Assembly (NCBI RefSeq): GCF_902158555.1
Contig: NZ_CABGGS010000043.1
Coordinates: 62,001 to 126,000 of the forward strand
Source of the DNA: Klebsiella spallanzanii
Lineage (GTDB): Bacteria > Pseudomonadota > Gammaproteobacteria > Enterobacterales > Enterobacteriaceae
DNA length: 64,000 nt
Direction: 5' to 3'
Positions 26,984-36,235 of this stretch are shown one piece after another; position 1 is the stretch's first letter; each line of letters begins with the position of its first letter. The position numbers and the translations under genes are program-made. Under the pieces are notes generated by a model. That model searched no databases and was not told where the DNA came from. It was given only the letters and a program-made list of their open reading frames with translations.

Positions 26984-29046
26984 GACAGTTTCCTGTTGAT
27001 CACGCACTCCGGCGTGGCCGTGAGATCGCCGGTATTACCGTTCAGCTCAAAGCCGGAAACCTGACGCATTTGCGAGAAATGATTAGCCAGTGACCAGGCG
27101 TCGGCACCCATGGCGTACAGGCGCGCCAGCGAGTAGTCGTTGCGAACAGCGGCTAACGCCTGTTGTTGCAGCGCCGGGTTGCTGCCTGCCAGCATCGGGA
27201 TCTCACTGTATTGTAAGCCTTCCATCTCCAGACGGAAATCCGGGCCGGAGGTACCCTGGGCGCTGCGGGAGCTGGCGTACAGCGTTACGCCGTTCTGGCT
27301 GCCGTTACGCAGGGCGATCATTGGCTTGATGTAAGCGATTTGATCCGGTGTCGCCAGAATATACGCGGCATCGACGCCACCGGTGCTGCTGACGGGCACG
27401 TCGCTCGGGCTACCCAGGGTGCTGCCCTGCGATGATGGCAGAGTAGAAACCGGAGTACCGCTTAACGAGATACCGCTGTTGACGCTGCCGCGCAGTTCGG
27501 CGGTTGAACCTAAACGCTGTTGCAGTACCGTACCGCCGCCCAGCTTCAGCCACTCGTTGGCAAAGGCGCTAACCACCCGATCGCCTAATGCGCCGCGCGG
27601 AACCAGCAGCAGCGGGGTCTGCTTGCCCTGATCGTGAATATGATGCGCGGCATCGCGGGCTTCATCTTCCGGTGAGAGCGCGAAATAGCAGATATTAGCC
27701 CGGCTTTCGACTTTCTCCGGCTGGTTCAGCGCCAGGACGTTTAGCGAGGTGTTGCTCTTGATGACATCTTCGACGTTATCTTTCAGCAGTGGACCAACAA
27801 CAATGGTTGCGCCGTCCTGCTGTACCTGGGCCAGCAGCTGGCTCATTGGTTGAGTGGTGGTGTCGTAGATTTTCAGCTCGGCGGAAGGGTTCGCCGGTGT
27901 GGCGGTAACCGCTTGAGTCTGCGGAGCCGTCGTCGCCGGTTGGCTGGTCGCTTCTGCGGCAGCATCAGTGGTTTGAGGCGTCGGGGCCTGGACTGCCGTC
28001 GGTGCGGTAACCGGAGCGGTAGTTTGTACCTGGTCGGCTGCCGGGGCCTGTACCGGAGTTTGTGCGTTATTGGTGGTGGTGAGGTCAGTCACTTCCGCCT
28101 GCGACGGACTTACCACGGCGCTATCGGCAACATTGGCTGCCTGAGCGACCTGTGCGGGTACTGCGCTTCCTGCGACGGCAGGTGCACCGTTTTTCGCCGC
28201 TTCAAAGCCTTGCTGAATTGTGCGACCAAATATCGCCGCCTGGCCGTTGAGCGGCAGCAGCAGGGCGATTTTATTGGTTGATGCGGCCTGGTAATTTTGC
28301 ATATTAACTAGCTGAGTCGGCAGCATTTTCGCGCCTGGGTTTTGCGGGTAGCGGGTCTGCCAGTCTTTAACGCCCGCTTTGAGCATTGTTGGATCGTTGC
28401 GATTGTCAAACCACATACGCTGCAGATCCAGCCAGCCTTGCAGCACGTTTTCGTCGGCGTTAATCACCAGCGCGTTGGCTTGCTCTCGGGTCATCGCGGT
28501 GAGCGCTTTCCAGGTCGCGTCGATATTCTTCTGCTTTTGCGCAGCCTGACTCAGCAGCGACTGTTGGGCAATCAGGGCCCGCAGCAGGTTCAACGAGGGT
28601 TGACCCTGGCTGGCGTCGATTTGCGCCTGCCAGTAGCGCGGCAGCTGATTTTGCTCAAGGCCTGCTGGGTTGAGTTTACTCAGCAGCGCCTGCGCGCCCT
28701 GGAAATCGTTCTGCGCCAGCTTTACTTCAACCGCCAGCAGCGATTGTTCGCGGCTTTGCGTACTGTTGAGGTTCGACGGCAGTTGATTGAACAGGTCGAT
28801 AGCCTGTGGTTTCTTACCTTCCTGCAGCAGTGCACGAATGGCGAGTAATTGCCAGTTGGTCTTGCTATCATTCGTGCTTTGCTGCATCTGTTGCAGGTAG
28901 TAACTGGAGTCAGCCTGTGCCGTACCCTGTAAATACGCCGTGCTTTGGTCTGGAGTGTGGGTACCGCAGCCAGCAAAGATCAGCGCGGCCAGCAGTACGG
29001 GCAGACAACGCACGGGTTTAGAACGAAGAAATGTTGACGGTACCAT
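26941..29046 (-). CDS. lpoA: Outer-membrane lipoprotein LpoA, activator of PBP1A
   Basis: LpoA spans the periplasm from the outer membrane and activates peptidoglycan synthase PBP1A. The ATG at 29046 gives 701 residues with a lipobox F-A-G-C27. An N-terminal TPR-like helical domain (about 30-265) is followed by a C-terminal domain like periplasmic substrate-binding proteins ([11 protein letters not shown] near 273). A low-complexity Ala/Pro/Thr/Gln insert (about 300-400) interrupts the second domain. E. coli LpoA is 678, so this insert is longer. It is divergent from rsmI, 63 bases away. Confidence 0.95.
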   Translation of the reverse strand: MVPSTFLRSKPVRCLPVLLAALIFAGCGTHTPDQSTAYLQGTAQADSSYYLQQMQQSTNDSKTNWQLLAIRALLQEGKKPQAIDLFNQLPSNLNSTQSREQSLLAVEVKLAQNDFQGAQALLSKLNPAGLEQNQLPRYWQAQIDASQGQPSLNLLRALIAQQSLLSQAAQKQKNIDATWKALTAMTREQANALVINADENVLQGWLDLQRMWFDNRNDPTMLKAGVKDWQTRYPQNPGAKMLPTQLVNMQNYQAASTNKIALLLPLNGQAAIFGRTIQQGFEAAKNGAPAVAGSAVPAQVAQAANVADSAVVSPSQAEVTDLTTTNNAQTPVQAPAADQVQTTAPVTAPTAVQAPTPQTTDAAAEATSQPATTAPQTQAVTATPANPSAELKIYDTTTQPMSQLLAQVQQDGATIVVGPLLKDNVEDVIKSNTSLNVLALNQPEKVESRANICYFALSPEDEARDAAHHIHDQGKQTPLLLVPRGALGDRVVSAFANEWLKLGGGTVLQQRLGSTAELRGSVNSGISLSGTPVSTLPSSQGSTLGSPSDVPVSSTGGVDAAYILATPDQIAYIKPMIALRNGSQNGVTLYASSRSAQGTSGPDFRLEMEGLQYSEIPMLAGSNPALQQQALAAVRNDYSLARLYAMGADAWSLANHFSQMRQVSGFELNGNTGDLTATPECVINRKLSWLKYQGGQIVAAN

Positions 29047-29109
29047 ATGTGTCCAGTGATATTTTTTTGGCTCAATGCTCAATATTAAATCGGCAATACG
29101 GACGAAACA

Positions 29110-29970
29110 ATGAAACAACACGAATCAGCAGATAATTCTCAGGGACAGCTCTATATTGTGCCCACTCCGATAGGGAATCTGTCTGATATCACGCAACGCG
29201 CGCTGGAAGTGTTGCAAGCCGTTGATTTAGTTGCAGCGGAAGACACCCGCCATACCGGTTTGCTGTTGCAACATTTTGCGATTAACGCCCGTTTATTTGC
29301 GCTTCATGACCATAATGAGCAGCAAAAGGCTGAAACGCTGGTGGCGAAGTTGAAAGAAGGGCAAAACATCGCGCTGGTTTCCGATGCCGGAACGCCGTTG
29401 ATTAACGATCCTGGCTACCATCTGGTGCGCGTTTGCCGTGAAGCTAATATCCGCGTAGTACCGCTGCCAGGCCCCTGCGCGGCGATTGCGGCGCTGAGTG
29501 CTGCCGGGCTGCCTTCGGATCGTTTTTGCTATGAAGGTTTTCTGCCCGCTAAGTCAAAAGGGCGTCGCGATACGCTCAAGGCGCTGGAAGAAGAGCCGCG
29601 TACGATTATCTTTTATGAATCAACGCATCGTCTGCTGGAAAGCCTGGAAGATATCTGTACCGTACTGGGCGAATCCCGCTACGTGGTGCTGGCGCGCGAG
29701 CTGACCAAAACCTGGGAATCTATCCACGGCGCGCCGATTGGCGAGCTGCTGGCGTGGGTGAAAGAGGACGAGAACCGCCGTAAAGGCGAGATGGTGCTGA
29801 TCGTTGAAGGCTTTAAAGCGCAGGAAGAGGCGCTGCCAGCGATTGCGCTGCGTACGCTGGCCCTGCTGCAGGCTGAACTGCCGTTGAAGAAAGCCGCCGC
29901 CCTGACCGCAGAAATTCACGGTGTGAAGAAAAACGCGCTGTATAAATATGCCCTGGAGCAGCAGGGGTAA
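29110..29970 (+). CDS. rsmI: 16S rRNA 2'-O-ribose methyltransferase RsmI (C1402)
   Basis: RsmI methylates the 2'-O of C1402 in 16S rRNA, next to the N4 methylation made by RsmH, at the decoding centre. The 286-residue protein is a tetrapyrrole-methylase-fold enzyme. P-T-P-I-G-N-L-S-D near 17-25, A-E-D-T-R near 43-47 and S-D-A-G-T-P near 90-95 are the binding motifs for S-adenosylmethionine, and P-L-P-G-P-C-A near 118-124 follows. It is divergent from lpoA and convergent with the fimbrial operon, as yraL is in E. coli. Confidence 0.96.
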   Translation: MKQHESADNSQGQLYIVPTPIGNLSDITQRALEVLQAVDLVAAEDTRHTGLLLQHFAINARLFALHDHNEQQKAETLVAKLKEGQNIALVSDAGTPLINDPGYHLVRVCREANIRVVPLPGPCAAIAALSAAGLPSDRFCYEGFLPAKSKGRRDTLKALEEEPRTIIFYESTHRLLESLEDICTVLGESRYVVLARELTKTWESIHGAPIGELLAWVKEDENRRKGEMVLIVEGFKAQEEALPAIALRTLALLQAELPLKKAAALTAEIHGVKKNALYKYALEQQG

Positions 29971-29986
29971 TATCAGCGACCAGCTG

Positions 29987-30013
29987 CCTTTCCCTGGCGA
30001 GCGCCGGGAAAGG
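29987..30013 (+). terminator. Hairpin between rsmI and yraK
   Basis: An 8-bp stem CCTTTCCC/GGGAAAGG extended by inner GGCG/CGCC pairs lies between convergent genes. Only three T residues follow, so it is a probable but weak terminator. Confidence 0.5.
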
Positions 30014-30028
30014 CGGGTTTGGCAGCCT

Positions 30029-31111
30029 TTACCTTACCGTTGCGGTGAGCGTCGCCGTACCGTGGAACGGCCCGGGCTGCAGGACCCCGCCAACCAGGTT
30101 GTATGGCGTCGCCTTCACCCGGATAGTTCCTGCAGCTGATTTTTCTAAAGAGATAATTCCGTTATTAAAAGGGATATTGCCCCCACCTATGTTCATCTGA
30201 ATACCAATATCTGCGACATTATCTGATTCCCGGCGGCGGGCGGCTAACATATACTGACTGACGACGTCATCACCCTGAACAGTCAGACTGAGCGCGTCAT
30301 CTTTTCCAAACAATGACGTATCTCCGCAATCGTAGGTAATATCAAACTCCACTGGAGTATATCCATCCGGCATATGGTCTTTGGTAGTGAACTTTGAGGC
30401 GCTGATTTGCCCAAGGTCGACCCGAATCACATCGCCTTCGTTGATTTTACAGCTTTGCGGAACGGTAATGCTGCCCTGGAGGTAGATATTGGCAACATCT
30501 TTGTAGACGAATTTTGCATAGCCAACAGTACTGCTCCATGCCGATTGTAGGGTAGCAATATGCGTGCTGGGGATCTCCATCCGGCCTAAAAAAGCCTTCG
30601 TGACGCGAAACGTTATACTGACGTTACTGCCCACGGTAAATGCTCCCGCGCGTTTATCATCAGGGTCCGCGCTGCATACGCTATTGTCGCTTGAGGCACC
30701 ATATACACCTGTTGACTTGATCGGTGAGTTCACATCTGTGGGGACCGTGAGCGCCGATACGCCGGGGACATCGGTAATAACCGTTTTGATATCCAGGTTA
30801 TTGTTTAATTGTCGGTATCCGCCATAGCTGCTCGCTGCTAGCGGGGTGGTTGTGGAATAAAAGAGGTTTACCCTGGTAGCTGCAGGGCAGTCACAAGCCA
30901 TCTTATAGCTGCCGCCCGATGTGGTGCCGGAGGTCAGGTCTATAAACGCTCCCTCCACATTTTGCTCTTTCGTCCAGTCACTGGAGAAGCTGGTCGTAAA
31001 ATTGGCCAATCCCCCCTCGGCTTCACAGCCGCCCATCGCCGCACGCGCTGGCATCGCGGCAAATAGCGCGAGGGCGATGCCGCCGGTGATAATATAAATC
31101 GCGTTTTTCAT
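30029..31111 (-). CDS. yraK: Fimbrial tip adhesin YraK
   Basis: This is the predicted two-domain adhesin of the yra chaperone-usher fimbria. The ATG at 31111, with AAGGAA upstream, gives 360 residues and a Sec signal peptide ending A-R-A near 23-25. The N-terminal part carries several cysteines (C-E-A-E and C-D-C) typical of a receptor-binding lectin-like domain. The C-terminal half (about 200 onward) is a pilin domain with G-S-I-T-V-P-Q-S-C-K-I-N-E-G-D and a beta-zipper-like ending T-A-T-L-T-A-T-V-R for donor-strand exchange. It is the last gene of yraHIJK and 12 bases beyond the usher. The receptor is unknown. Confidence 0.85.
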   Translation of the reverse strand: MKNAIYIITGGIALALFAAMPARAAMGGCEAEGGLANFTTSFSSDWTKEQNVEGAFIDLTSGTTSGGSYKMACDCPAATRVNLFYSTTTPLAASSYGGYRQLNNNLDIKTVITDVPGVSALTVPTDVNSPIKSTGVYGASSDNSVCSADPDDKRAGAFTVGSNVSITFRVTKAFLGRMEIPSTHIATLQSAWSSTVGYAKFVYKDVANIYLQGSITVPQSCKINEGDVIRVDLGQISASKFTTKDHMPDGYTPVEFDITYDCGDTSLFGKDDALSLTVQGDDVVSQYMLAARRRESDNVADIGIQMNIGGGNIPFNNGIISLEKSAAGTIRVKATPYNLVGGVLQPGPFHGTATLTATVR

Positions 31112-31122
31112 GGTTTTATTCC

Positions 31123-33648
31123 TTAGCGGCATGGTGTCGTGGCGCGAATAACGGAGGCCGCGCGCTGGCTGTTTTCGGGCAGGCTAAACGTAAACCGGCA
31201 CTGCTGGTTCTCTTCATTGCCCCAGCGAACGCTCCATGTCTGCGGTTGTTCGTTCACGCCGGTGAGATAGAGCACGCCGCCTTCATCAACAATGCTTTGC
31301 TGCTGCTGGCTTTCGCTGCTGGCCATTGCGCCAAACGGTAGCGGCTTACCGTTTCTATCGGTTAACGCTAGCAGGACTCGCTGGCCCACCCTGGCGCTAA
31401 ACTGTGCGGTAACGGCGGCTCCCTGGCTAGGCACCACTAGCTTCATGGTCTGGGTAACGTCAACATCGTCCGGCATCATGGTGGTATCCAGATAAATGCG
31501 GTTTTCCTGGTAAGACGTCAGATAGGGGATCACGGCATAGCCGAAGTAATCGGTGGCGATTCCGGGATAATTTTTGACACGTATACCTGAGGCTCCATCT
31601 GCATCAATAAGCGCAAAGGCGTTGCCCAGCGGCTGCGACAGAGTGACACCATGGCTGTGGGCCACAATGCCGCCGGACAGGCCATAGCTCATCTGACGGT
31701 TATCGGAGCTGTAATCGTAACCCGCGTTGAAGGTGCCGTAGGCGGAACGATAGCTGCCGTAAAGGCTGCTACCGTTGTTGTCGTTATTCTCGCTCTGACG
31801 CTGTTTCAGGGTGTAGCTCAGACGACGATCCTCAAGTAAAGAACCGTTGATCCCCACCTCATGCTGGGTCGATTGATCCTTCTGGCTGGTGATGCGCCAG
31901 TTGGCGGTTGCGTGCGGAAGCCAGCGGTCCAGCGGCACGCTGAGGCTGATGGACAGCGAACGGTCGCTATCGCGATCGGCGTAATCAGTAAACTGGCCGC
32001 TGACGTTATAACTGACTCCCCACAGGTTGCCGTTGAGGCCAATCGACAGGTTTTTGTCCTTTTGCCCCTTGTCCCAATACTCCTGTTGCGAACCGGAAGC
32101 GTAAAAGCTAACGCCGGTAAACAGGTTCTGGTTAATGCTGAACTGGATTTCGCTACTCTGGCGATCGCCAGCGTCAATATCCTGCTGGTTAGCATCTGAA
32201 AAGGTGAAGTAACCGCTGCTGGTATAGCGGTAATAGCCCAGGGTTAAATTGGTGCCGGTCTCAGGGATATCTTTAATGTACTGGGTGCGCCAGCTATAGC
32301 CGGAATCGCTGTCGCCGTCATCAAAGCGGGTATCCGCCCGACCGATATCCATCGACAGAGCGCCCAATTCTCCCAGCGTTCCGCCGATTCCCACCGTCAG
32401 CGCCTGGTAATCCTCAGACCCCGTTACGCCGCCATATAGCGTAAAGGTGTTACTCAGGCCGTAAATCGCCGTCGTTTCAATAAACTCCGGCTCTTTGCTG
32501 TCCTCAGAGCTTGCCGCCCGGAAGCGCCCGGCGGTGACGCTATATTTGAGATGCCCCGGGCGCTGCATCATCGGCAGCGAGGAAAATGGCTGCACAAAGT
32601 GGCGCGTGGTGCCGTCGGCCTCTTCAATCGTGACGTCTAAATCACCGCTAGATGATGAAGGATAGAGATCGTTAATCTCAAATGCGCCTGCGGGTACGGT
32701 GCTTTGGTAAATGGTGTAGCCGTTCTGACGCACCGTGACGATGGCGCTGGAGTTGGCAATCCCGCGGATCGTTGGCGCAAAGCCGCGTTGGCTATTGGGC
32801 AGCATGCTGTCGTCGGAATAGAGTCGCGCGCCGGTAAACTGGTAGCTGGAAAACACGCTGCCGTCGGTCGCGCTTTCGCCCATCACCAGCTGCGACTTCA
32901 GGCTTTTGATATCCCGCTGCATCCAGGTGTTGATGCTATCCCACTGCGAAGTATCGCTATTGTGCGTCCAGGTGGAGTAGTTACGTAGCCGCCAGGGGCC
33001 AAGGTTGGCACCGTTCTGCATATTGAGATACTGGCGTTTGTTACGATCGCCGCCGTCATACTGACTATCCGATCCCGTAAAGCTATAGTTGGTAAACAGC
33101 ACCGGCATACCATCATCCCAGCGGGAAGGGTCAACATAGCCCCTGGCATCGCGGTAAAGCATAATTTGCGGCACGCTCATATTTAGCCTGCCGTGGTTAA
33201 CATCCAGTTCGCTGCTGCTATTTGGCACCGTTTGCGCGAGGTCCGTGACGATTGCGGTATCGTCCAGGTTAGCCAGCGTTGGAATTTCATCGACTTTAAA
33301 GCCCAGCTCACGCAGTTGTCCGACGGTGAACTGAGGGATGAGCTGGTGGTTTTCTCCGGCGATAAAAGGGATTTTTCTCTGTGCTAGTTTTTTCTTATTA
33401 ATAATGATATCAACAATATACTCCCCGGGAAGCTGGGCGTTGTCCTGAGAGAAGGTCGATAGATCCACTGCCTGCTGGCCGCTTTTGCTGGTTTCCAACA
33501 GCGAAGAGTCAAAATAAAAATCATCAGCCTGCGCGGAATGACATACCAGGCTGCTGCCAGCAAGCATAATCGGCAAAGCGAACTTGACCCTGTAAGAAAG
33601 GCGCTTAAGCGCCAGAAAATCTTTTTTCCTTGTCGTGTTGCTCTGCAT
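31123..33648 (-). CDS. yraJ: Fimbrial outer-membrane usher YraJ
   Basis: The usher exports and orders pilin subunits across the outer membrane. This 841-residue precursor has a signal peptide ending A-Q-A near 40-42 and then the N-terminal chaperone-binding domain (F-Y-F-D-S-S-L-L). A large beta barrel follows, with the plug region near 230-320 (R-G-F-A-P-T-I-R-G-I-A near 285-295) and the two C-terminal domains ending in a cysteine-containing tail (C-R-F near 818, T-P-C-R at the end). All parts are present, so the fimbria appears intact. It lies between the chaperone and adhesin genes. Confidence 0.93.
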   Translation of the reverse strand: MQSNTTRKKDFLALKRLSYRVKFALPIMLAGSSLVCHSAQADDFYFDSSLLETSKSGQQAVDLSTFSQDNAQLPGEYIVDIIINKKKLAQRKIPFIAGENHQLIPQFTVGQLRELGFKVDEIPTLANLDDTAIVTDLAQTVPNSSSELDVNHGRLNMSVPQIMLYRDARGYVDPSRWDDGMPVLFTNYSFTGSDSQYDGGDRNKRQYLNMQNGANLGPWRLRNYSTWTHNSDTSQWDSINTWMQRDIKSLKSQLVMGESATDGSVFSSYQFTGARLYSDDSMLPNSQRGFAPTIRGIANSSAIVTVRQNGYTIYQSTVPAGAFEINDLYPSSSSGDLDVTIEEADGTTRHFVQPFSSLPMMQRPGHLKYSVTAGRFRAASSEDSKEPEFIETTAIYGLSNTFTLYGGVTGSEDYQALTVGIGGTLGELGALSMDIGRADTRFDDGDSDSGYSWRTQYIKDIPETGTNLTLGYYRYTSSGYFTFSDANQQDIDAGDRQSSEIQFSINQNLFTGVSFYASGSQQEYWDKGQKDKNLSIGLNGNLWGVSYNVSGQFTDYADRDSDRSLSISLSVPLDRWLPHATANWRITSQKDQSTQHEVGINGSLLEDRRLSYTLKQRQSENNDNNGSSLYGSYRSAYGTFNAGYDYSSDNRQMSYGLSGGIVAHSHGVTLSQPLGNAFALIDADGASGIRVKNYPGIATDYFGYAVIPYLTSYQENRIYLDTTMMPDDVDVTQTMKLVVPSQGAAVTAQFSARVGQRVLLALTDRNGKPLPFGAMASSESQQQQSIVDEGGVLYLTGVNEQPQTWSVRWGNEENQQCRFTFSLPENSQRAASVIRATTPCR

Positions 33649-33704
33649 TCCCTGATTGCCCGTATCCGTTATTTATTGTTATTTACGTCATGCCAGCGTA
33701 AGTA

Positions 33705-34397
33705 TTATTGCAATACCTGAGTTTCTTTTGCCGTGGTGCCGCCGTAATCATTGATTGCGGCCCACTGAATAGAATTACCTGATGTGGCGGGTAGCGGAAT
33801 TTGTTTGTGCTCGCCGGGAGCGATATAGTCAACTTTATCGGTCAAATCTGTTTTACCCAACGCGATACCAGCAAAAACAACGTAATAGGCTGATGGATTA
33901 TAGACATCTAATGCATTATTCGTGCGCTTATATTGTATAGATTTCCATGCATCCTGAGCGTTACCTTTCAGATGTGCCGGGCGATAAAAAAGTTTTATTC
34001 TGGTTTTAAATACCAATGTTAAAGCATTGGTTTTACCCGCCTCACTTTTAGATTGTGCTGGAATTGCCCGCACGTTAACGTAAAAGAGCGACTCTTTATC
34101 TTCTGGTAAACTGCCATCGGTTTTAATAATACGTAATGAGGAGTCGTCTCCGGCATTCAGGCGAAATAGCGGCGGGGTCATAATAAACGGCCCGCGAACT
34201 GTCCCTTGTGGATTATCAATCCACGATTGCAATAAGTAGGGCATTTTGCTGCTGTGGTTGGCAACGGGTAGGGCGGCCTCTTTTTTACTGGCGTTGTAAA
34301 TCACCCGCGTGGTTTGCAGAACGATCCCTCCGGCCAGGCTTTGGCTGGCCCATCCTCCAAGTAACAATGCCAATGCTGCCAGGGTTTTTACTTTCAT
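33705..34397 (-). CDS. yraI: Periplasmic fimbrial chaperone YraI
   Basis: A PapD-like chaperone of 230 residues that folds pilin subunits by donor-strand complementation. The signal peptide ends near residue 22. The [11 protein letters not shown] strand near 24-34 contains the conserved Arg, and the F-x-V-N-V-R-A-I-P segment near 103-111 and K-L-F-Y-R-P near 134-139 are family signatures; the Lys in I-K-L-F-Y-R-P anchors the pilin C-terminus. It sits between fimbrin and usher. The short F1-G1 loop places it in the FGS subgroup. Confidence 0.92.
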   Translation of the reverse strand: MKVKTLAALALLLGGWASQSLAGGIVLQTTRVIYNASKKEAALPVANHSSKMPYLLQSWIDNPQGTVRGPFIMTPPLFRLNAGDDSSLRIIKTDGSLPEDKESLFYVNVRAIPAQSKSEAGKTNALTLVFKTRIKLFYRPAHLKGNAQDAWKSIQYKRTNNALDVYNPSAYYVVFAGIALGKTDLTDKVDYIAPGEHKQIPLPATSGNSIQWAAINDYGGTTAKETQVLQ

Positions 34398-34458
34398 TCT
34401 GCTGCTCCAATAAAAAGGTTTTACCCACCGGCAGGTGGGTAAAAGTACAACGAGAGAA

Positions 34459-35028
34459 TTAACGATAATCGATGGTGACGTCGACGGAAGCGTTAGCTTC
34501 TCCGGCAGTAATCGCCGATGCTTCTGCGGTAGAAACGTAGTAAGCCTGCAGATTTACATCCGTTTGTTCACCTGTAATGTCAAAATAGACCGGGGTGTCA
34601 TTCAGTTTATTTAGCGCTAACTGGGTGCCATCCGAAGCACGGTCGATACGAATACCAACGCCAGTGGCTGGCGTGCCTGAGCCCGTTACCGCGACCAGAT
34701 CGTTATTAGTACCGGTAGTACCGCTGCTACGCGTTTCCAGCCATAGCTGGAAGGATGCGCTGGTGGTACCGTCAACGTGTTTCCAGGCTTCAGTCGGGCA
34801 GTTGGTTAACGGAATGGTGAACGGGGTAGTCGGTGATTTATCACCTACTGTTTTAAACTGAGTATTAGAATAATGACCCAACTCAACGTTCACTGTATCG
34901 CCGTTAGCGAATTCACAGGTATTCGTTGTTATTTCACCAGTGAATTCAATGGTTCCATCGCTCGCCCAAGCGCTTCCTGCAGATATTGCCAGTAAACCAA
35001 CTGCAACAGATTTTGCAATTATGTTCAT
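34459..35028 (-). CDS. yraH: Major fimbrial subunit YraH
   Basis: The first gene of the fimbrial operon encodes a 189-residue type 1-like pilin. It has a signal peptide ending A-W-A near 20-22, an N-terminal donor strand ([10 protein letters not shown]), the conserved disulphide Cys pair (C-E-F near 38 and N-C-P near 76) and the terminal Y-x beta-zipper (V-D-V-T-I-D-Y-R). The ATG at 35028 has TGAGG six bases upstream; an ATG four codons earlier would place the ribosome site inside the frame. The 5' leader carries an 11-bp inverted repeat. Confidence 0.9.
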   Translation of the reverse strand: MNIIAKSVAVGLLAISAGSAWASDGTIEFTGEITTNTCEFANGDTVNVELGHYSNTQFKTVGDKSPTTPFTIPLTNCPTEAWKHVDGTTSASFQLWLETRSSGTTGTNNDLVAVTGSGTPATGVGIRIDRASDGTQLALNKLNDTPVYFDITGEQTDVNLQAYYVSTAEASAITAGEANASVDVTIDYR

Positions 35029-35347
35029 TTTTAACCTCATCCATGTATTATTTTGATAATTGTTTTTATGGTGATTTAATTTTTTACATAAATCACCATG
35101 ATTAAGATTATATGCTTATTTTTAAGACTTGATGATCTTGTGAGGCTTTTTTTAGGATTGTATTTATAGCGAATAGGTGTAAAGTTAGTTATTCTTAATT
35201 TACCTTTAAATAAGGCGCATTAAAATTTTTGCGGTGAATTGATTAATGCTTAATTATTCTATAAAAATATTTTTGTAAATCAAATTTTATTATTTATAAT
35301 ATAATCAGGTGACAAAAAGGCAGATGTTTTAATATCTGCCTTTTTAC
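35029..35347. promoter_or_regulatory. A/T-rich region upstream of yraH
   Basis: This 319-base interval is much richer in A/T than its surroundings, as is usual for H-NS-silenced fimbrial promoters. It has no credible coding frame. It holds a perfect 11-bp inverted repeat (ATGGTGATTTA at 35068-35078, TAAATCACCAT at 35089-35099, 10-base loop) 40 bases before yraH and the gatR terminator at its far end. The yraH promoter must lie here, but no single -10/-35 pair stands out. Confidence 0.6.
35314..35345. terminator. gatR terminator
   Basis: A 12-bp inverted repeat AAAAAGGCAGAT/ATCTGCCTTTTT with an 8-base loop immediately follows the gatR stop on the minus strand. T-runs occur in both directions, so it would work bidirectionally. 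Confidence 0.92.
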
Positions 35348-36121
35348 TTATACGATTTGTAATTCAATTGGAATGTTTTTTAACTCAGAGAGATATTCAC
35401 TGCTAATACCATCATCGGTAATGACGCAGTTGATCTTCTCCATTGGCAGGACCTGATTAAATCCGCGACGGTTAAATTTGCTGGCATCCAGCACGGCAAC
35501 CACTTTATGCGCGGCGGCGGCCATAACGCCGCTGATGGAGTAACCTTCATTAAAGGTGGTGATGCCGTTGGTGGTGTCGATACCGTCAGCGCCGACGAAC
35601 ATCAGATCGGCGCTGATGCCCTGTAGCGAGCGTTCGGCGATAGTCCCGTGCATGGAGTGGGTTTTATGGCGAACGGTGCCGCCGCAAACCACCAGGGTAA
35701 TATCCTTATTTTCCGATAACGTAAAGGCCGCAGGCAGACTGTTGGTAATCACCGTGATATTGGTCATACGTACCAGTTCCTCGGCAATCAGCAGGGTGGT
35801 GCTGCCGCTATCAAGGATCACCGTCATCCCTTCGCTAATCATCGTCGCTGCGGCCTGGGCAATCCGTTTTTTAGGGTCGCTGGCCAGCTGATAGCGGTCC
35901 TCAAGTACAACTTCCTGGCTATCCCCTTCGGTCAAATTGCTGCCCGCTCTGGCCGCGCCGCCGTGAAAGCGGGTGAGTAACCCCTTCTCTTCCAGCAAGC
36001 GTAGATCGGCCCGGATGGTGACTTCGGAGATACCAAAGAGATTCGAAAGGTCCAGCACCAATACGCTACCTTGCGCATTGACCATTTCGACGATTTTGTT
36101 CCTTCGCTCAAATGAGTTCAT
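35348..36121 (-). CDS. gatR: Galactitol operon repressor GatR (DeoR family)
   Basis: GatR represses galactitol genes. The 257-residue protein has a DeoR-type helix-turn-helix at the N-terminus (about 1-60; V-T-I-R-A-D-L-R near 34-41) and a sugar-phosphate sensor domain with L-D-S-G-S-T-T near 104-110. It matches E. coli GatR closely, including C-G-G-T-V-R-H-K-T and N-E-G-Y-S-I-S-G. In E. coli K-12 gatR is disrupted by IS3; here it is intact. Two CGAAAG-type motifs just upstream suggest autoregulation. Confidence 0.94.
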   Translation of the reverse strand: MNSFERRNKIVEMVNAQGSVLVLDLSNLFGISEVTIRADLRLLEEKGLLTRFHGGAARAGSNLTEGDSQEVVLEDRYQLASDPKKRIAQAAATMISEGMTVILDSGSTTLLIAEELVRMTNITVITNSLPAAFTLSENKDITLVVCGGTVRHKTHSMHGTIAERSLQGISADLMFVGADGIDTTNGITTFNEGYSISGVMAAAAHKVVAVLDASKFNRRGFNQVLPMEKINCVITDDGISSEYLSELKNIPIELQIV

Positions 36122-36168
36122 ATTGCTTTGCCTGATTATTAACTAATCTCAGTGTAATCGAAGGGTAA

Positions 36169-36199
36169 CGAAAGTTGAACGATAATTTTCGAAAGGTTA
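36169..36199 (-). promoter_or_regulatory. Candidate GatR sites upstream of gatR
   Basis: Two related sequences, CGAAAGTTGA (36169-36178) and TTTTCGAAAGGTTA, lie 50-80 bases before gatR. Similar CGAAAGTTA/TGAAAGTTA elements occur before gatZ and gatY, so they are likely operators of one regulon. Confidence 0.5.
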
Positions 36200-36201
36200 T
36201 G

Positions 36202-36226
36202 TGAGCCAGCTCTGATTGCTGGCTCA
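36202..36226 (-). terminator. Hairpin after gatD
   Basis: A 9-bp stem TGAGCCAGC/GCTGGCTCA with a 7-base loop lies 10 bases after the gatD stop. There is no T-run after it, so gatR may be partly read through from gatZABCD. Confidence 0.55.
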
Positions 36227-36235
36227 GGCGATCGG

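Noticed and set aside
35068-35099. The inverted repeat upstream of yraH as an invertible phase-variation switch
   Set aside because: The arms are only 10 bases apart and no recombinase gene is nearby, so there is no promoter segment to invert.
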